Assembly (NCBI RefSeq): GCF_000935125.1
Contig: NZ_JRKI01000008.1
Span: forward strand, 361,445-425,444
Direction of reading: 5' to 3'
DNA length: 64,000 nucleotides
Origin: Streptomyces natalensis ATCC 27448
GTDB lineage: Bacteria; Actinomycetota; Actinomycetes; Streptomycetales; Streptomycetaceae
Below the pieces are notes generated by a model that was not told the origin of the DNA, made no database searches, and was given only the letters and a program-made list of their open reading frames with translations. This document shows positions 38,822-49,633 of the stretch, one piece after another. The first letter of the stretch is position 1. The number at the start of each line of letters is the position of its first letter. The position numbers and the translations under genes are program-made.

Positions 38822-40029
38822 CCAGCCCCGCGTCCAAGACGTTCTCCGTCCGCCGCTACACCCCCGACCGGGGCGCCTGGGGCAAGCTCACGGCCCGCGA
38901 CTCGGTCGTGCGCCGGCTCGACTGGATACTGCTGCTGTCTGCCCTGGCGCTGTCCCTGATGGGCGCGGTCCTGGTCTTCTCGGCCACCCGTAACCGCACC
39001 GAGCTCAACCACGGCGACGAGTACTACTTCTTCCTGCACCACATGCTCAACCTCGGCATCGGCCTGGCCATGGCGGTGGGCACCATCTGGCTCGGTCACC
39101 GCACCCTGCGCGGCGCGATCCCGATCCTCTACGGCCTGTCGGTGGTCCTCGCGCTGCTGGTGCTGTCCCCGCTGGGTGCCACCATCAACGGCTCGCGCTC
39201 CTGGCTCGCGATCCCCGGCGGCTTCTCGCTCCAGCCCGCCGAATTCGCCAAGATCACCATCGCGCTGGGCATGGCGATGGTTCTCGCCGCCCGCGTGGAC
39301 GCCGGCGACCGCCAGCACCCCGACCACCGCACCGTCGTCCAGGCCCTGGGCCTCGCCGCCATCCCGGTGGGCGTCATCCTGCTCATGCCCGACCTCGGCT
39401 CGGTCATGGTGCTGGGCGCCATCATCCTCGCCGTCCTGCTCTCCTCCGGCGCCTCCAACCGCTGGATCCTGGGCCTGCTGGGCACCGGCGTCGTCGGCTG
39501 CGTCGCCATCTGGCAGCTCGGCCTGCTCGACGAGTACCAGATCGCCCGCTTCGCCGCCTTCGCCAACCCGAGCCTCGACCCGGCCGGCGTCGGCTACAAC
39601 ACCAACCAGGCCCGCATCGCCATCGGCGGCGGCGGGCTGACCGGCTCCGGCCTCTTCCACGGCAGCCAGACCACCGGCCAGTTCGTCCCCGAACAGCAGA
39701 CGGACTTCATCTTCACCGTCGCCGGCGAGGAACTCGGCTTCCTCGGCGCGGGCCTGATCATCTTCCTGCTGGGCGTCGTCCTGTGGCGTGCCTGCCGGAT
39801 CGCCCGCGAGACCTCCGAGCTCTACGGCACCATCGTCGCCGCCGGCATCATCGCCTGGTTCTCCTTCCAGGCCTTCGAGAACATCGGCATGACGCTCGGC
39901 ATCATGCCCGTCACCGGCCTCCCACTGCCCTTTGTCTCCTACGGCGGCACCTCGATGTTCGCCGTATGGATCGCCATAGGACTGCTGCAATCGATCCGGG
40001 TGCAGCGCCCGGTGTCGGCATCGCGCTGA
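38818..40029 (+). CDS. rodA: RodA/FtsW-family SEDS glycosyltransferase
   Basis: The 403-residue protein has ten membrane helices and polymerises lipid II glycans. SEDS signatures are present: INGSRSWLAIPGGFSLQPAEFAK, the catalytic-loop aspartate region near GYNTNQARIAIGGGG, and FVPEQQTDFIFTVAGEELGF. The end motif is LPFVSYGGTSM. It overlaps the PBP2 gene by 4 bp, so the two are made together as a synthase pair. The gene is also called sfr in S. coelicolor. A 14-bp hairpin terminator follows, ending the mre cluster. Confidence 0.95.
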   Translation: MTSPASKTFSVRRYTPDRGAWGKLTARDSVVRRLDWILLLSALALSLMGAVLVFSATRNRTELNHGDEYYFFLHHMLNLGIGLAMAVGTIWLGHRTLRGAIPILYGLSVVLALLVLSPLGATINGSRSWLAIPGGFSLQPAEFAKITIALGMAMVLAARVDAGDRQHPDHRTVVQALGLAAIPVGVILLMPDLGSVMVLGAIILAVLLSSGASNRWILGLLGTGVVGCVAIWQLGLLDEYQIARFAAFANPSLDPAGVGYNTNQARIAIGGGGLTGSGLFHGSQTTGQFVPEQQTDFIFTVAGEELGFLGAGLIIFLLGVVLWRACRIARETSELYGTIVAAGIIAWFSFQAFENIGMTLGIMPVTGLPLPFVSYGGTSMFAVWIAIGLLQSIRVQRPVSASR

Positions 40030-40041
40030 GACGCCCTGCGC

Positions 40042-40074
40042 ACGGGGCCCGGACCCACCCGGTCCGGGCCCCGT
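40042..40074 (+). terminator. Terminator of the mre-PBP2-rodA transcript
   Basis: ACGGGGCCCGGACC pairs exactly with GGTCCGGGCCCCGT around the loop CACCC, 12 bases after the rodA stop. Confidence 0.85.
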
Positions 40075-40120
40075 CCGCGCGCAGGCCGCCGGACCGCTGG
40101 TCGCCCGTCGGCGCGATGGC

Positions 40121-40132
40121 TAGATTCGAGGC
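40121..40132 (+). promoter_or_regulatory. Leaderless -10 element of the CYTH-CHAD gene
   Basis: TAGATT (40121-40126) is followed by 6 bases and ATG 40133. No Shine-Dalgarno sequence. Confidence 0.6.
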
Positions 40133-41659
40133 ATGGCGGACACCGTGCGGGAAATCGAGCGGAAATACGAGGCCACCGACGCGACGGAGCTGCCCGACCT
40201 GACCGCGCTCGACCGGATCGCGGCCGTCGTCGAGCAGGACGTGGCGGAACTGGACGCCACCTACTACGACACCCCCGACCAGAGACTCGCCGCCGACGGC
40301 ATCACACTGCGCCGGCGCACCGGTGGCGACGACGCGGGCTGGCATCTGAAGCTGCCGGTCGCGCTGGGGATCCGCGACGAGGTCCGGATGCCGCTCGCCC
40401 CGGACGCCGCGCCCGCCGACGCCCCGCCGCCGCAGCTGACGGCCCTCGTCCGCTCCCGGACGCTCGGCCGCGAGCTCGTACCCCTCATCCGGCTGCGGAC
40501 CCGCCGCACCGCCCACCTCCTCCAGGACGCCGACGGCACCCCGCTCGCCGAGCTGGCCCGGGACGAGGTGCGCGCGGCCCGCGCCGACGGCGGCGGCGAG
40601 GAGGCCCGCTGGCACGAGATCGAGGTGGAGCTGACCGGGGAGGGCGATGCGGCCCTCCTCGACGCGGTCGGCCGTGAGCTGACCGCGGCGGGGGTACGGC
40701 CCGCCGCCGCGCCCTCGAAACTGGCCCGCGCGCTGGCCGAGACGGGCCTGGCCGGCGGATCCCCGCACCCGCGGCAAGCCCGTCGGCCGCGCACCGCCGG
40801 CGACGCCGTCCTGCGCTACGTCGACGAGCAGATCCGCGCCGTTGCCGCCCTGGACCCCGCCGTACGCCGCGACCTGCCCGACTCCGTCCACCAGATGCGG
40901 GTGGCCACCCGCCGGCTGCGCAGCGCGTTCCGCTCCTACACCGCGGTCCTCGACCGCGCCGCCACCCGCCCTCTCGGCCTCGAACTCCAGTGGCTGGCCG
41001 CGGAGTTGGGCATCGACCGGGACCGCGAGGTGCTCACCGCCCGGCTGCGGTCCGCGCTGGCGCAGGTGCCCCGGCCGCTGCGGCTCGGCCCGGTCTCCGC
41101 CCGGCTGCGCCTGTGGTCCGAACGCCGCCGCCTGGGCTCGCGGCGCGAGGTGCTCGCCGTCCTGGACGGCGACCGCTATCTGGAGCTGCTGCGCGCCCTG
41201 GAAGCGCTGCGCACCGATCCGCCGCTGCGCCGGGCCGCCGCGCTGCCCGCGCCGGAGGTGCTGGTCAAGGCCGTACTGAAGGACTACGCGCGGCTCGCCG
41301 GCCGCGTCGAGACGGCGCTTGAGACCCCCGCCGGACGCGCCCGCGACGAGGCGCTGCACAGCGCCCGCAAGGCGGCCAAGCGGCTGCGCTACGCGGCGGA
41401 GGCGGCCCGCCCGGTGCTGGGCAAGCCCGCGAAGAAGTTCGCCCGGCGCACCAAGCGCGTCCAGCAGGTGCTCGGCGACCACCAGGACAGCGTGGTGGCC
41501 CGCACCGCGCTGCGCGAGCTGGCCACCCAGGCCCATCTCGCCGGCGAGCCCGGCTTCACCTTCGGGCTCCTCTACGGCCGCGAGGAGGCCCTGGCCGCCG
41601 AACGCGAACGCGAGCTGCCGACGGTGTGGGCGAAGGCGACGCCGCCGGGGAAGTGGTAG
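40133..41659 (+). CDS. CYTH and CHAD domain protein
   Basis: The 508-residue protein has an N-terminal CYTH (triphosphate tunnel metalloenzyme) domain, residues 5-210, with the ExExK motif in EIERKYEA. A C-terminal CHAD helical domain of about 230-500 follows, with conserved histidines and arginines (VHQMRVATRRLRSAF, HSARKAAKRLRYA). CYTH domains hydrolyse inorganic triphosphate or similar, and CHAD domains bind polyphosphate granules. The likely role is polyphosphate-linked phosphate metabolism, but neither activity is proven. The ATG has TAGATT 6 bases upstream. Confidence 0.9.
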   Translation: MADTVREIERKYEATDATELPDLTALDRIAAVVEQDVAELDATYYDTPDQRLAADGITLRRRTGGDDAGWHLKLPVALGIRDEVRMPLAPDAAPADAPPPQLTALVRSRTLGRELVPLIRLRTRRTAHLLQDADGTPLAELARDEVRAARADGGGEEARWHEIEVELTGEGDAALLDAVGRELTAAGVRPAAAPSKLARALAETGLAGGSPHPRQARRPRTAGDAVLRYVDEQIRAVAALDPAVRRDLPDSVHQMRVATRRLRSAFRSYTAVLDRAATRPLGLELQWLAAELGIDRDREVLTARLRSALAQVPRPLRLGPVSARLRLWSERRRLGSRREVLAVLDGDRYLELLRALEALRTDPPLRRAAALPAPEVLVKAVLKDYARLAGRVETALETPAGRARDEALHSARKAAKRLRYAAEAARPVLGKPAKKFARRTKRVQQVLGDHQDSVVARTALRELATQAHLAGEPGFTFGLLYGREEALAAERERELPTVWAKATPPGKW

Positions 41660-41750
41660 CGGGGACCGCACGGAGCGCGACGCCGTACGGGGGGCGACGC
41701 CGTCCGGGTTACGCTTGAGAATCGCCCTGCCCAGCTCACGAAGGTTCGAG

Positions 41751-43697
<1,947 letters not shown>

Positions 43698-43709
43698 CGC
43701 GAGCGAGGC

Positions 43710-43760
43710 AGAGGCCCCTTGGGCATCCACTCAGAGGTTGAGTGGGTCCGAGGGGCCTCT
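43710..43760. terminator. Bidirectional terminator after the radical SAM gene
   Basis: AGAGGCCCC...CCACTCA pairs with TGAGTGG...GGGGCCTCT in a long stem with a small internal bulge. It lies between convergent genes. Confidence 0.85.
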
Positions 43761-43784
43761 ATGTCTTTACTCGCCGGCCATCTC

Positions 43785-44297
43785 TTACCTGTCGTACTTG
43801 TCGGCGCTGTTGTCGACGTTGATGCTGCAGTTCATCGACGATCCGAGCGTGGTGCTCTGCGATCCCGCGTCGTCCTTGCTCTTCTTGCCGTTCCCCTCCC
43901 CGACCTGGCCGTAGTAGTCGAAGATCTTGTCGTCGGCCCGGCATGAGGTGCTCTGCCAGTTCTTCTCGCCGCCGACCCCGACCGACGGCTGGTGGTCGTC
44001 CCGGCCGCGGTCCGACTGCTGCTGGCTGCGTTGTTGCTGTTGCTGCGGCGCCTGCTGCTGAGATCCCTGCTGTTGCTGCGGCTGCTGCTGTGGCTCCTGC
44101 TGCTGTTGCTGCTGCTGTGGCTCCTGCTGCTGCGACTCCTGCTGCGGCTGCTGCTGCTGGTTGTACTCATGGATCGGCTGTTGACTGCTGTAGTCACCGG
44201 CCGCCGAGCCGCCGTCGGCGAAGGCGGTGCCGGTGCCGAGAAGGGCGACGCTGCCGAGGACGGCGGCCACGACGGCAGCCTTACGAAGCTTGCGCAT
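43785..44297 (-). CDS. Secreted Gln-rich protein, unknown function
   Basis: The 170-residue protein has a Sec signal peptide (MRKLRKAAVVAAVLGSVALL, cleavage after TAFA near residue 28). A Gln-rich tract with Gln-Glu-Pro interruptions spans about residues 38-95. The C-terminal 70 residues hold two cysteines (STSCRAD and SMNCSIN). ATG 44297 has GGAG 5 bases upstream. A longer GTG start at 44324 would add a non-signal prefix. The Gln tract uses both CAG and CAA. The gene sits alone between two radical-SAM partner genes and is convergent with the first. Confidence 0.8.
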   Translation of the reverse strand: MRKLRKAAVVAAVLGSVALLGTGTAFADGGSAAGDYSSQQPIHEYNQQQQPQQESQQQEPQQQQQQQEPQQQPQQQQGSQQQAPQQQQQRSQQQSDRGRDDHQPSVGVGGEKNWQSTSCRADDKIFDYYGQVGEGNGKKSKDDAGSQSTTLGSSMNCSINVDNSADKYDR

Positions 44298-44628
44298 GTC
44301 ATCTCCGATGGAACGAGTGGACACGATCGGTGAAAGATCGACTTCATACAGTTACGAGAGGGTAATAGGAAGATGCGTGAACCCCATCGGTGACGCGCCG
44401 TGACTAAGGCGTAACAGTGGAAACCATTCTTTCTGCGGGCATATCGGTCTCACGGGGGCCGTGCGCCAGGGCCGTGAAGCCGCTCCCGCCGACCGTCGCC
44501 AAGCAGGCCGTCAAGTAGGCGGCCGCGCAGGGGACTTCGGTCCGGTACCGCCCCGCCGGGAACCGGCGGCGTCCCGGGCACGTACTCTTGGTAGCAGTAC
44601 GACCGCACTCACGAAGGACTGAGCGACA

Positions 44629-45471
44629 CTGGGCAAGCGACAGCCCGAAGGCCCGCCGCCCGCACCTGCGGTGCAGCGCATCCGACTGCGCTACACCAAG
44701 CGCGGCCGCCTCCGGTTCACCAGCCACCGCGACTTCCAGCGCGCATTCGAGCGGGCGCTGCGCCGCGCCGAGGTCCCCATGGCCTATTCGGCGGGCTTCA
44801 CCCCGCACCCCAAGGTGTCGTACGCCAACGCCGCCCCGACGGGTACGGGCAGCGAGGCCGAGTATCTGGAGATCGCGCTCACCGAGCACCGCGACCCGGC
44901 CACGCTGCGCGAGCTGCTGGACGAATCGCTGCCGGCGGGGCTCGATGTGACCGACGCCGTCGAGGCGCACACCAGCGGTCTCGCCGACCGGCTGGAGGCG
45001 TCGGTGTGGGAAATCCGGCTCGACGAGGTCGCGGCCGCGGCGGCGCAGTCGGCCGTCGAGGCGTTCCTCGCCGAGGACGAGGTGCTGGTCGAGCGGCGCA
45101 CCAAGAACGGCATGCGCAGCTTCGACGCGCGCGCCGCGGTGCTGAGCCTTCAGGCGGCCGACTGCCCGGGCGATAGGCCCGACGGCAAAGCCTGTGCGAT
45201 ACTGCGGCTGGTTGTTCGGCATGCGACACCTGCCGTGCGACCCGACGACGTCCTGTCCGGCCTCCGAGCCACGGCCGACCTGGCGCCGCCGGTCCCCGCT
45301 GCGGTGACCAGGCTGGCGCAGGGGCCGCTCGATGCGGAGTCCGGCGCGGTGACCGACCCGCTGGCGCCCGACCGCGACGCTGCCCTGGCCGCCCCATCAA
45401 CGGCCGCCGGGCCTCGTGCCGCGAAGGCGGCGAGCGGGGCCTCCCCGGCAGCCGGGGACGGTACTGCGTAG
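44629..45471 (+). CDS. TIGR03936-family (DUF2344) radical-SAM-associated protein
   Basis: About 280 residues. Residues 15-220 hold the family core IRLRYTKRGRLRFTSHRDFQRAFERA and GFTPHPKVSYANAAPTGTGSEAEYLEI. The last 80 residues are a variable tail rich in Ala, Gly and Asp. It is the partner of the radical SAM protein at 41751 in most genomes. Start choice: an in-frame TGA lies at 44620-44622, and the only starts after it are CTG 44629, which has AAGGA 10 bases upstream, and GTG 44671, which lacks a good site. The peptide GKRQPEGPPPAPAVQRIRL is conserved-looking, so I favour CTG. GTG 44671 is the conventional alternative. Confidence 0.88.
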   Translation: MGKRQPEGPPPAPAVQRIRLRYTKRGRLRFTSHRDFQRAFERALRRAEVPMAYSAGFTPHPKVSYANAAPTGTGSEAEYLEIALTEHRDPATLRELLDESLPAGLDVTDAVEAHTSGLADRLEASVWEIRLDEVAAAAAQSAVEAFLAEDEVLVERRTKNGMRSFDARAAVLSLQAADCPGDRPDGKACAILRLVVRHATPAVRPDDVLSGLRATADLAPPVPAAVTRLAQGPLDAESGAVTDPLAPDRDAALAAPSTAAGPRAAKAASGASPAAGDGTA

Positions 45472-45687
45472 GACCCGTCGACGCGTCGCCGATCACCAGG
45501 GTGCCACCCCGGCCCGGCAGGCGCACTGACCAGGAGACTTTCGCCGGTCCCCGACCTACGGGCCCGGCGAGCGAGACGACAGCTCCCGTGCGGCGCCCGC
45601 GCCCCGGACAGCGGCACCGCGCTCATCACGCGGGCCGTGGCCGGAATCAGGCGCGGCGCCCGGGAGCGTGACGGGAGAACCGCCCGC

Positions 45688-48600
45688 ATGCTCGAACCAA
45701 CTGAGCCCACTGAAGCCACTGGGTCCACGCAGTCCGCGGACCATGGCGTGGACGACACCAACAACTCACCCAGCGACACTCTGCCGCCGCGCCGCAGGCG
45801 CCGTGCGGCATCCCGGCCGGCCGGTCCGCCGGCCGCCACCGCCGCTCAGACCGAGGTGGTGAGCGCCGAGACCCCGGCGGCGCAGCCCGTGGCCGAGGAG
45901 GCCATCGCGTCCGCGGTCACCACCGGGGACGCCGCCAAGCCCGTGCGTACGCGGCGCCGTGCCACCCGTAAGGTCACCGCTCCGGCGGGTTCGCCGCAGA
46001 TCGGCGAGGGGGAGTCGGCCGAGGCCGTGGCCCCCGCTCCGGCTGCCGTCGAGGCGCCTGTGGTGGAGGAGACCGAGGAAGCGGAGGAGGCGGTGGAGGC
46101 CGCCAAGCCCGTGCGGACGCGTCGGCGAGCCACCCGTAAGGCGACCGCTCCGGCGGGTTCGCCGCAGGTCGGCGAGGGGGAGTCGGCCGAGGCCGTGGCC
46201 CCCGCTCCGGCTGCCGTCGAGGCGCCGGTCGCGGTGGAGGCCGAGGAAGTGGCCAAGCCCGCGCGGACGCGCCGCCGTGCCACCCGTAAGGCCACCGCTC
46301 CGGCCGGGGCCCCGCAGGTGAGCGCCGCCGAGGAGCCCGCCGTCGAGGCCGTCGCCGAAGAGGAGGCCGCGGAGCAGCCCGTCGAGGAGGCCCGTCCGGC
46401 CCGTGCGCGGCGCCGTGCCACCCGCAAGGTGACCGCGGCCGAGGGCGCGCCGCAGGCCGCCGAGGAAGCAGCCGCCGAGACCGAGCCCGCCGAACCCAAG
46501 CGCCGGGCGCGCCGCCGTGGCGAGCGCGCCGCGGAGCCGGTCGCCGAGGCGCCCCGGGCCGAGGAGGCCGCGCCGGAGGCTCCGGCGCGCGGCCGCCGCC
46601 GGGCGCAGCGCCCGCCGACCGCCGTCTTCCAGGCGCCGGTGTTCGCCGAGCCGATGTTCCAGACCCCGGAGAGCGCGGCCGCCGCGCACGCTGCGGCCCG
46701 CCAGGAGGAGACCGCCACCGAGCAGCCCGTCGAGGAGCAGCCCGCCGCCGGTCCGCGCCGTCGCCGCCGTCGCGGCGCCCAGGCCGAGGTACAGGCCACG
46801 GCGCCCGTCGAGGAGCCGGCGGCCGAGGAGGCCGCCGAGGAGGAGCCGGAGGAGCCGGGCGAGGCCGCGCACGGCGAGGAGGAGGGCGAGCGCCCCTCGC
46901 GCCGCCGCCGTCGTGGTGGCCGTCGCCGCCGCCGTGGCGAGGCCGCCGAGGGTGGCGAGGAGCAGTTCGAGGCGTCCCGTGAGGAGGCGGATGCCGAGGC
47001 GCCCGCCGAGCCCGAGGAGCAGGAGGCCGAGGAGCCCGAGGAGGCCGCCGAGGAGCAGCCCGGGGGCGGCACGAGCAGCAGCCGTCGCCGTCGTCGTCGC
47101 CGCCGGCGCAGCGGTGAGGCCCTGGAGGGCGAGCCGGCCGCGGACGAGCCGGAGCGCACGGTCGTCAAGGTCCGTGAGCCCCGTAAGAAGGAAGAACCCG
47201 GTTCGGGCGCCGACGAGGTGCAGTCGATCAAGGGGTCGACGCGCCTGGAGGCGAAGAAGCAGCGCCGCCGCGAGGGCCGTGAGCAGGGCCGCCGCCGGGT
47301 GCCGATCATCACCGAGGCGGAGTTCCTGGCGCGCCGCGAGGCCGTCGAGCGGGTGATGGTCGTCCGCCAGAGCGGCGAGCGCACCCAGATCGGCGTGCTG
47401 GAGGACAACGTCCTCGTCGAGCACTTCGTCAACAAGGAGCAGGCCACCAGCTACGTCGGCAACGTCTACCTGGGCAAGGTGCAGAACGTCCTGCCGTCCA
47501 TGGAGGCCGCCTTCGTCGACATCGGCAAGGGCCGCAACGCCGTCCTGTACGCCGGTGAGGTCAACTTCGAGGCGCTGGGCATGTCCAACGGCCCGCGCCG
47601 CATCGAGACCGCGCTGAAGTCCGGCCAGTCGGTGCTGGTGCAGGTCACCAAGGACCCGATCGGCCACAAGGGCGCCCGCCTGACCAGCCAGGTCTCGCTG
47701 CCCGGCCGCTACCTGGTCTACGTGCCCGAGGGCTCGATGACCGGTATCAGCCGCAAGCTTCCCGACACCGAGCGGGCGCGGCTGAAGCAGATCCTCAAGA
47801 AGATCGTCCCCGAGGACGCGGGCGTCATCGTCCGTACGGCCGCCGAGGGCGCCAGCGAGGAAGAGCTGGCGCGCGACGTCCAGCGGCTCCAGGCGCAGTG
47901 GGAGGAGATCCAGAAGAAGGCGAAGGCCGCTTCGACCAGCTCCCCGTCGCTGCTCTACGGCGAGCCGGACATGACCGTCCGGGTCGTCCGCGACATCTTC
48001 AACGAGGACTTCTCCAAGGTCATCGTCAGCGGTGGCGACGCCTGGGAGACCATCCACGGCTATGTCGCGCACGTCGCCCCGGACCTGGTCGACCGGCTCC
48101 AGAAGTGGACCTCGGACGTCGATGTCTTTGCGACGTACCGCATCGACGAGCAGCTGATGAAGGCCCTGGACCGCAAGGTCTGGCTGCCCAGCGGCGGCTC
48201 GCTGGTGATCGACCGGACCGAGGCGATGGTCGTGGTCGACGTCAACACCGGCAAGTTCACCGGCCAGGGCGGCAACCTGGAGGAGACGGTCACCAGGAAC
48301 AACCTGGAGGCGGCCGAGGAGATCGTGCGTCAGCTGCGGCTGCGCGACCTCGGCGGCATCATCGTGATCGACTTCATCGACATGGTGCTGGAGTCCAACC
48401 GGGATCTGGTGCTGCGGCGCCTGCTGGAGTGCCTGGGCCGCGACCGTACGAAGCACCAGGTCGCCGAGGTCACCTCGCTGGGCCTGGTGCAGATGACCCG
48501 TAAGCGGGTCGGCCAGGGCCTGCTGGAGTCCTTCTCCGAGTCGTGTGTGCACTGCAACGGCCGGGGCGTCATCGTCCACATGGACCAGCCGACGACGGCC

Positions 48601-49389
48601 GGCGGTGGCGGCAAGCGCAAGAAGAAGGGCAAGGCGGCCGCCGCCGAGCCCGTCGAGCCGCAGGTCCAGGAGGTCGAGGCGATCGAGCCGACCCTGGACG
48701 GCGGCGAGCCGGAGCTGGAGCCCGTCGCGGTGACCGAGGCCGAGCTGCAGCCCACGGTGGCCGGCGCCGACGAGTGGTTCGGCAGCCCGGCGGAGGCCGA
48801 GGCGGCCGCCGCCGGACGGGGCCGTGGCCGCCGCCGGGTGAGCCGGAAGGTGTCCGCTCCGGCGGGCGCCCCCAAGGCCGCTGCTGAGGAGGCCGCCGCG
48901 ATCGTGGTCCCGGCCGAGCCGGTGGCGGAGCCCGTCGCCGAGCCCGAGCCGGCCCAGCAGCCGGTTGCCGAGCCCGCGCCGCCGCGTAAGCGCCGTCGGG
49001 TGACCCGTAAGGTCACCGCGCCGGTGGGTTCGCCGGAGGTCGCCGAGGAGGCCGCGGCGACGGTCGTCATCGCGGCGCCGGTGGCGGAGGCCGTCACCGA
49101 GCCGGTGGCGGAACCGGTCACCGAGGCGCCCGCCGAGGCCGAGCCCGAGGCCGCGCCCGCCAAGAAGACGGCGAAGAAGGCGGCGGCGAAGAAGGCCACC
49201 ACCGCCAAGAAGACCGCGGCGAAGAAGACCACGGCCAAGAAGGCGGCGGCGAAGAAGACCACCGCCAAGAAGGCCACGGCCAAGAAGACCACCGCGAAGA
49301 CGGCGACGACGAAGAAGGCGGCGACCAAGAAGACCGCCGCCGCCGAGCAGGCCCCGGCAGCGTCGGTGTCCGCTTCCGCGGAGGACTGA
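45688..49389 (+). CDS. rne: Ribonuclease E/G family endoribonuclease
   Basis: The 1233-residue protein has its catalytic core in the centre (about residues 540-990), flanked by long disordered arms, the layout of Streptomyces RNase ES. The S1-type RNA-binding segment begins RTQIGVLEDNVLVEHFV. Catalytic metal-binding aspartates are in VVVDVNTGKFTG and VIDFIDM, and the zinc link is CVHCNGRG. The N-terminal arm has repeated Arg-rich modules, and the C-terminal arm ends in KKTAAKK repeats like histone H1. It processes rRNA and decays mRNA. ATG 45688 has GGGAGAA upstream. Confidence 0.95.
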   Translation: MLEPTEPTEATGSTQSADHGVDDTNNSPSDTLPPRRRRRAASRPAGPPAATAAQTEVVSAETPAAQPVAEEAIASAVTTGDAAKPVRTRRRATRKVTAPAGSPQIGEGESAEAVAPAPAAVEAPVVEETEEAEEAVEAAKPVRTRRRATRKATAPAGSPQVGEGESAEAVAPAPAAVEAPVAVEAEEVAKPARTRRRATRKATAPAGAPQVSAAEEPAVEAVAEEEAAEQPVEEARPARARRRATRKVTAAEGAPQAAEEAAAETEPAEPKRRARRRGERAAEPVAEAPRAEEAAPEAPARGRRRAQRPPTAVFQAPVFAEPMFQTPESAAAAHAAARQEETATEQPVEEQPAAGPRRRRRRGAQAEVQATAPVEEPAAEEAAEEEPEEPGEAAHGEEEGERPSRRRRRGGRRRRRGEAAEGGEEQFEASREEADAEAPAEPEEQEAEEPEEAAEEQPGGGTSSSRRRRRRRRRSGEALEGEPAADEPERTVVKVREPRKKEEPGSGADEVQSIKGSTRLEAKKQRRREGREQGRRRVPIITEAEFLARREAVERVMVVRQSGERTQIGVLEDNVLVEHFVNKEQATSYVGNVYLGKVQNVLPSMEAAFVDIGKGRNAVLYAGEVNFEALGMSNGPRRIETALKSGQSVLVQVTKDPIGHKGARLTSQVSLPGRYLVYVPEGSMTGISRKLPDTERARLKQILKKIVPEDAGVIVRTAAEGASEEELARDVQRLQAQWEEIQKKAKAASTSSPSLLYGEPDMTVRVVRDIFNEDFSKVIVSGGDAWETIHGYVAHVAPDLVDRLQKWTSDVDVFATYRIDEQLMKALDRKVWLPSGGSLVIDRTEAMVVVDVNTGKFTGQGGNLEETVTRNNLEAAEEIVRQLRLRDLGGIIVIDFIDMVLESNRDLVLRRLLECLGRDRTKHQVAEVTSLGLVQMTRKRVGQGLLESFSESCVHCNGRGVIVHMDQPTTAGGGGKRKKKGKAAAAEPVEPQVQEVEAIEPTLDGGEPELEPVAVTEAELQPTVAGADEWFGSPAEAEAAAAGRGRGRRRVSRKVSAPAGAPKAAAEEAAAIVVPAEPVAEPVAEPEPAQQPVAEPAPPRKRRRVTRKVTAPVGSPEVAEEAAATVVIAAPVAEAVTEPVAEPVTEAPAEAEPEAAPAKKTAKKAAAKKATTAKKTAAKKTTAKKAAAKKTTAKKATAKKTTAKTATTKKAATKKTAAAEQAPAASVSASAED
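45937..46254 (+). repeat. In-frame direct repeats in the RNase E N-terminal arm
   Basis: A 168-bp unit starting AAGCCCGTGCG (45937-46104) is repeated at 46105-46254, with a long identical stretch around GGCGAGGGGGAGTCGGCCGA. A third, diverged start is at 46255. Units encode an Arg-rich segment plus an acidic/Ala linker. Confidence 0.8.
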
Positions 49390-49401
49390 GCCGCACGCCG
49401 C

Positions 49402-49429
49402 GCCCCGGACCGTCTCCGCGGTCCGGGGC
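49402..49429 (+). terminator. Terminator of rne
   Basis: CCCCGGACCG (49403-49412) pairs with CGGTCCGGGG (49419-49428), plus a closing G-C pair, around a 6-base loop. It lies 12 bases past the stop. Confidence 0.8.
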
Positions 49430-49504
49430 CGGTTTGACCCCCCGGTCAAGGCCCCGTAACCTTGACCGTCGGTGTCTGTGTGACACCAAACCCCCTGAGC
49501 AAAC

Positions 49505-49585
49505 ACCTCTCGGCACTCCGCCGAGGGAGGCCGCTCGTCCCGCCCGGTTCCCGGGTCGGATTCCACGGGCCATCCCGAGCCCGTG
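49505..49585 (+). promoter_or_regulatory. Structured leader of rplU-rpmA
   Basis: Two hairpins lie in the leader: CCTCTCGGC with GCCGAGGGAGG, and CACGGGC (49564-49570) with GCCCGTG (49579-49585). A possible -35 TTGACC lies upstream near 49461. Leader folding may allow feedback by a ribosomal protein, which is inference only. Confidence 0.4.
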
Positions 49586-49633
49586 AGAGCGGCTGGCATC
49601 AGAGGATCCGTTTCTAGCGAAAGAGAGTTCCGC

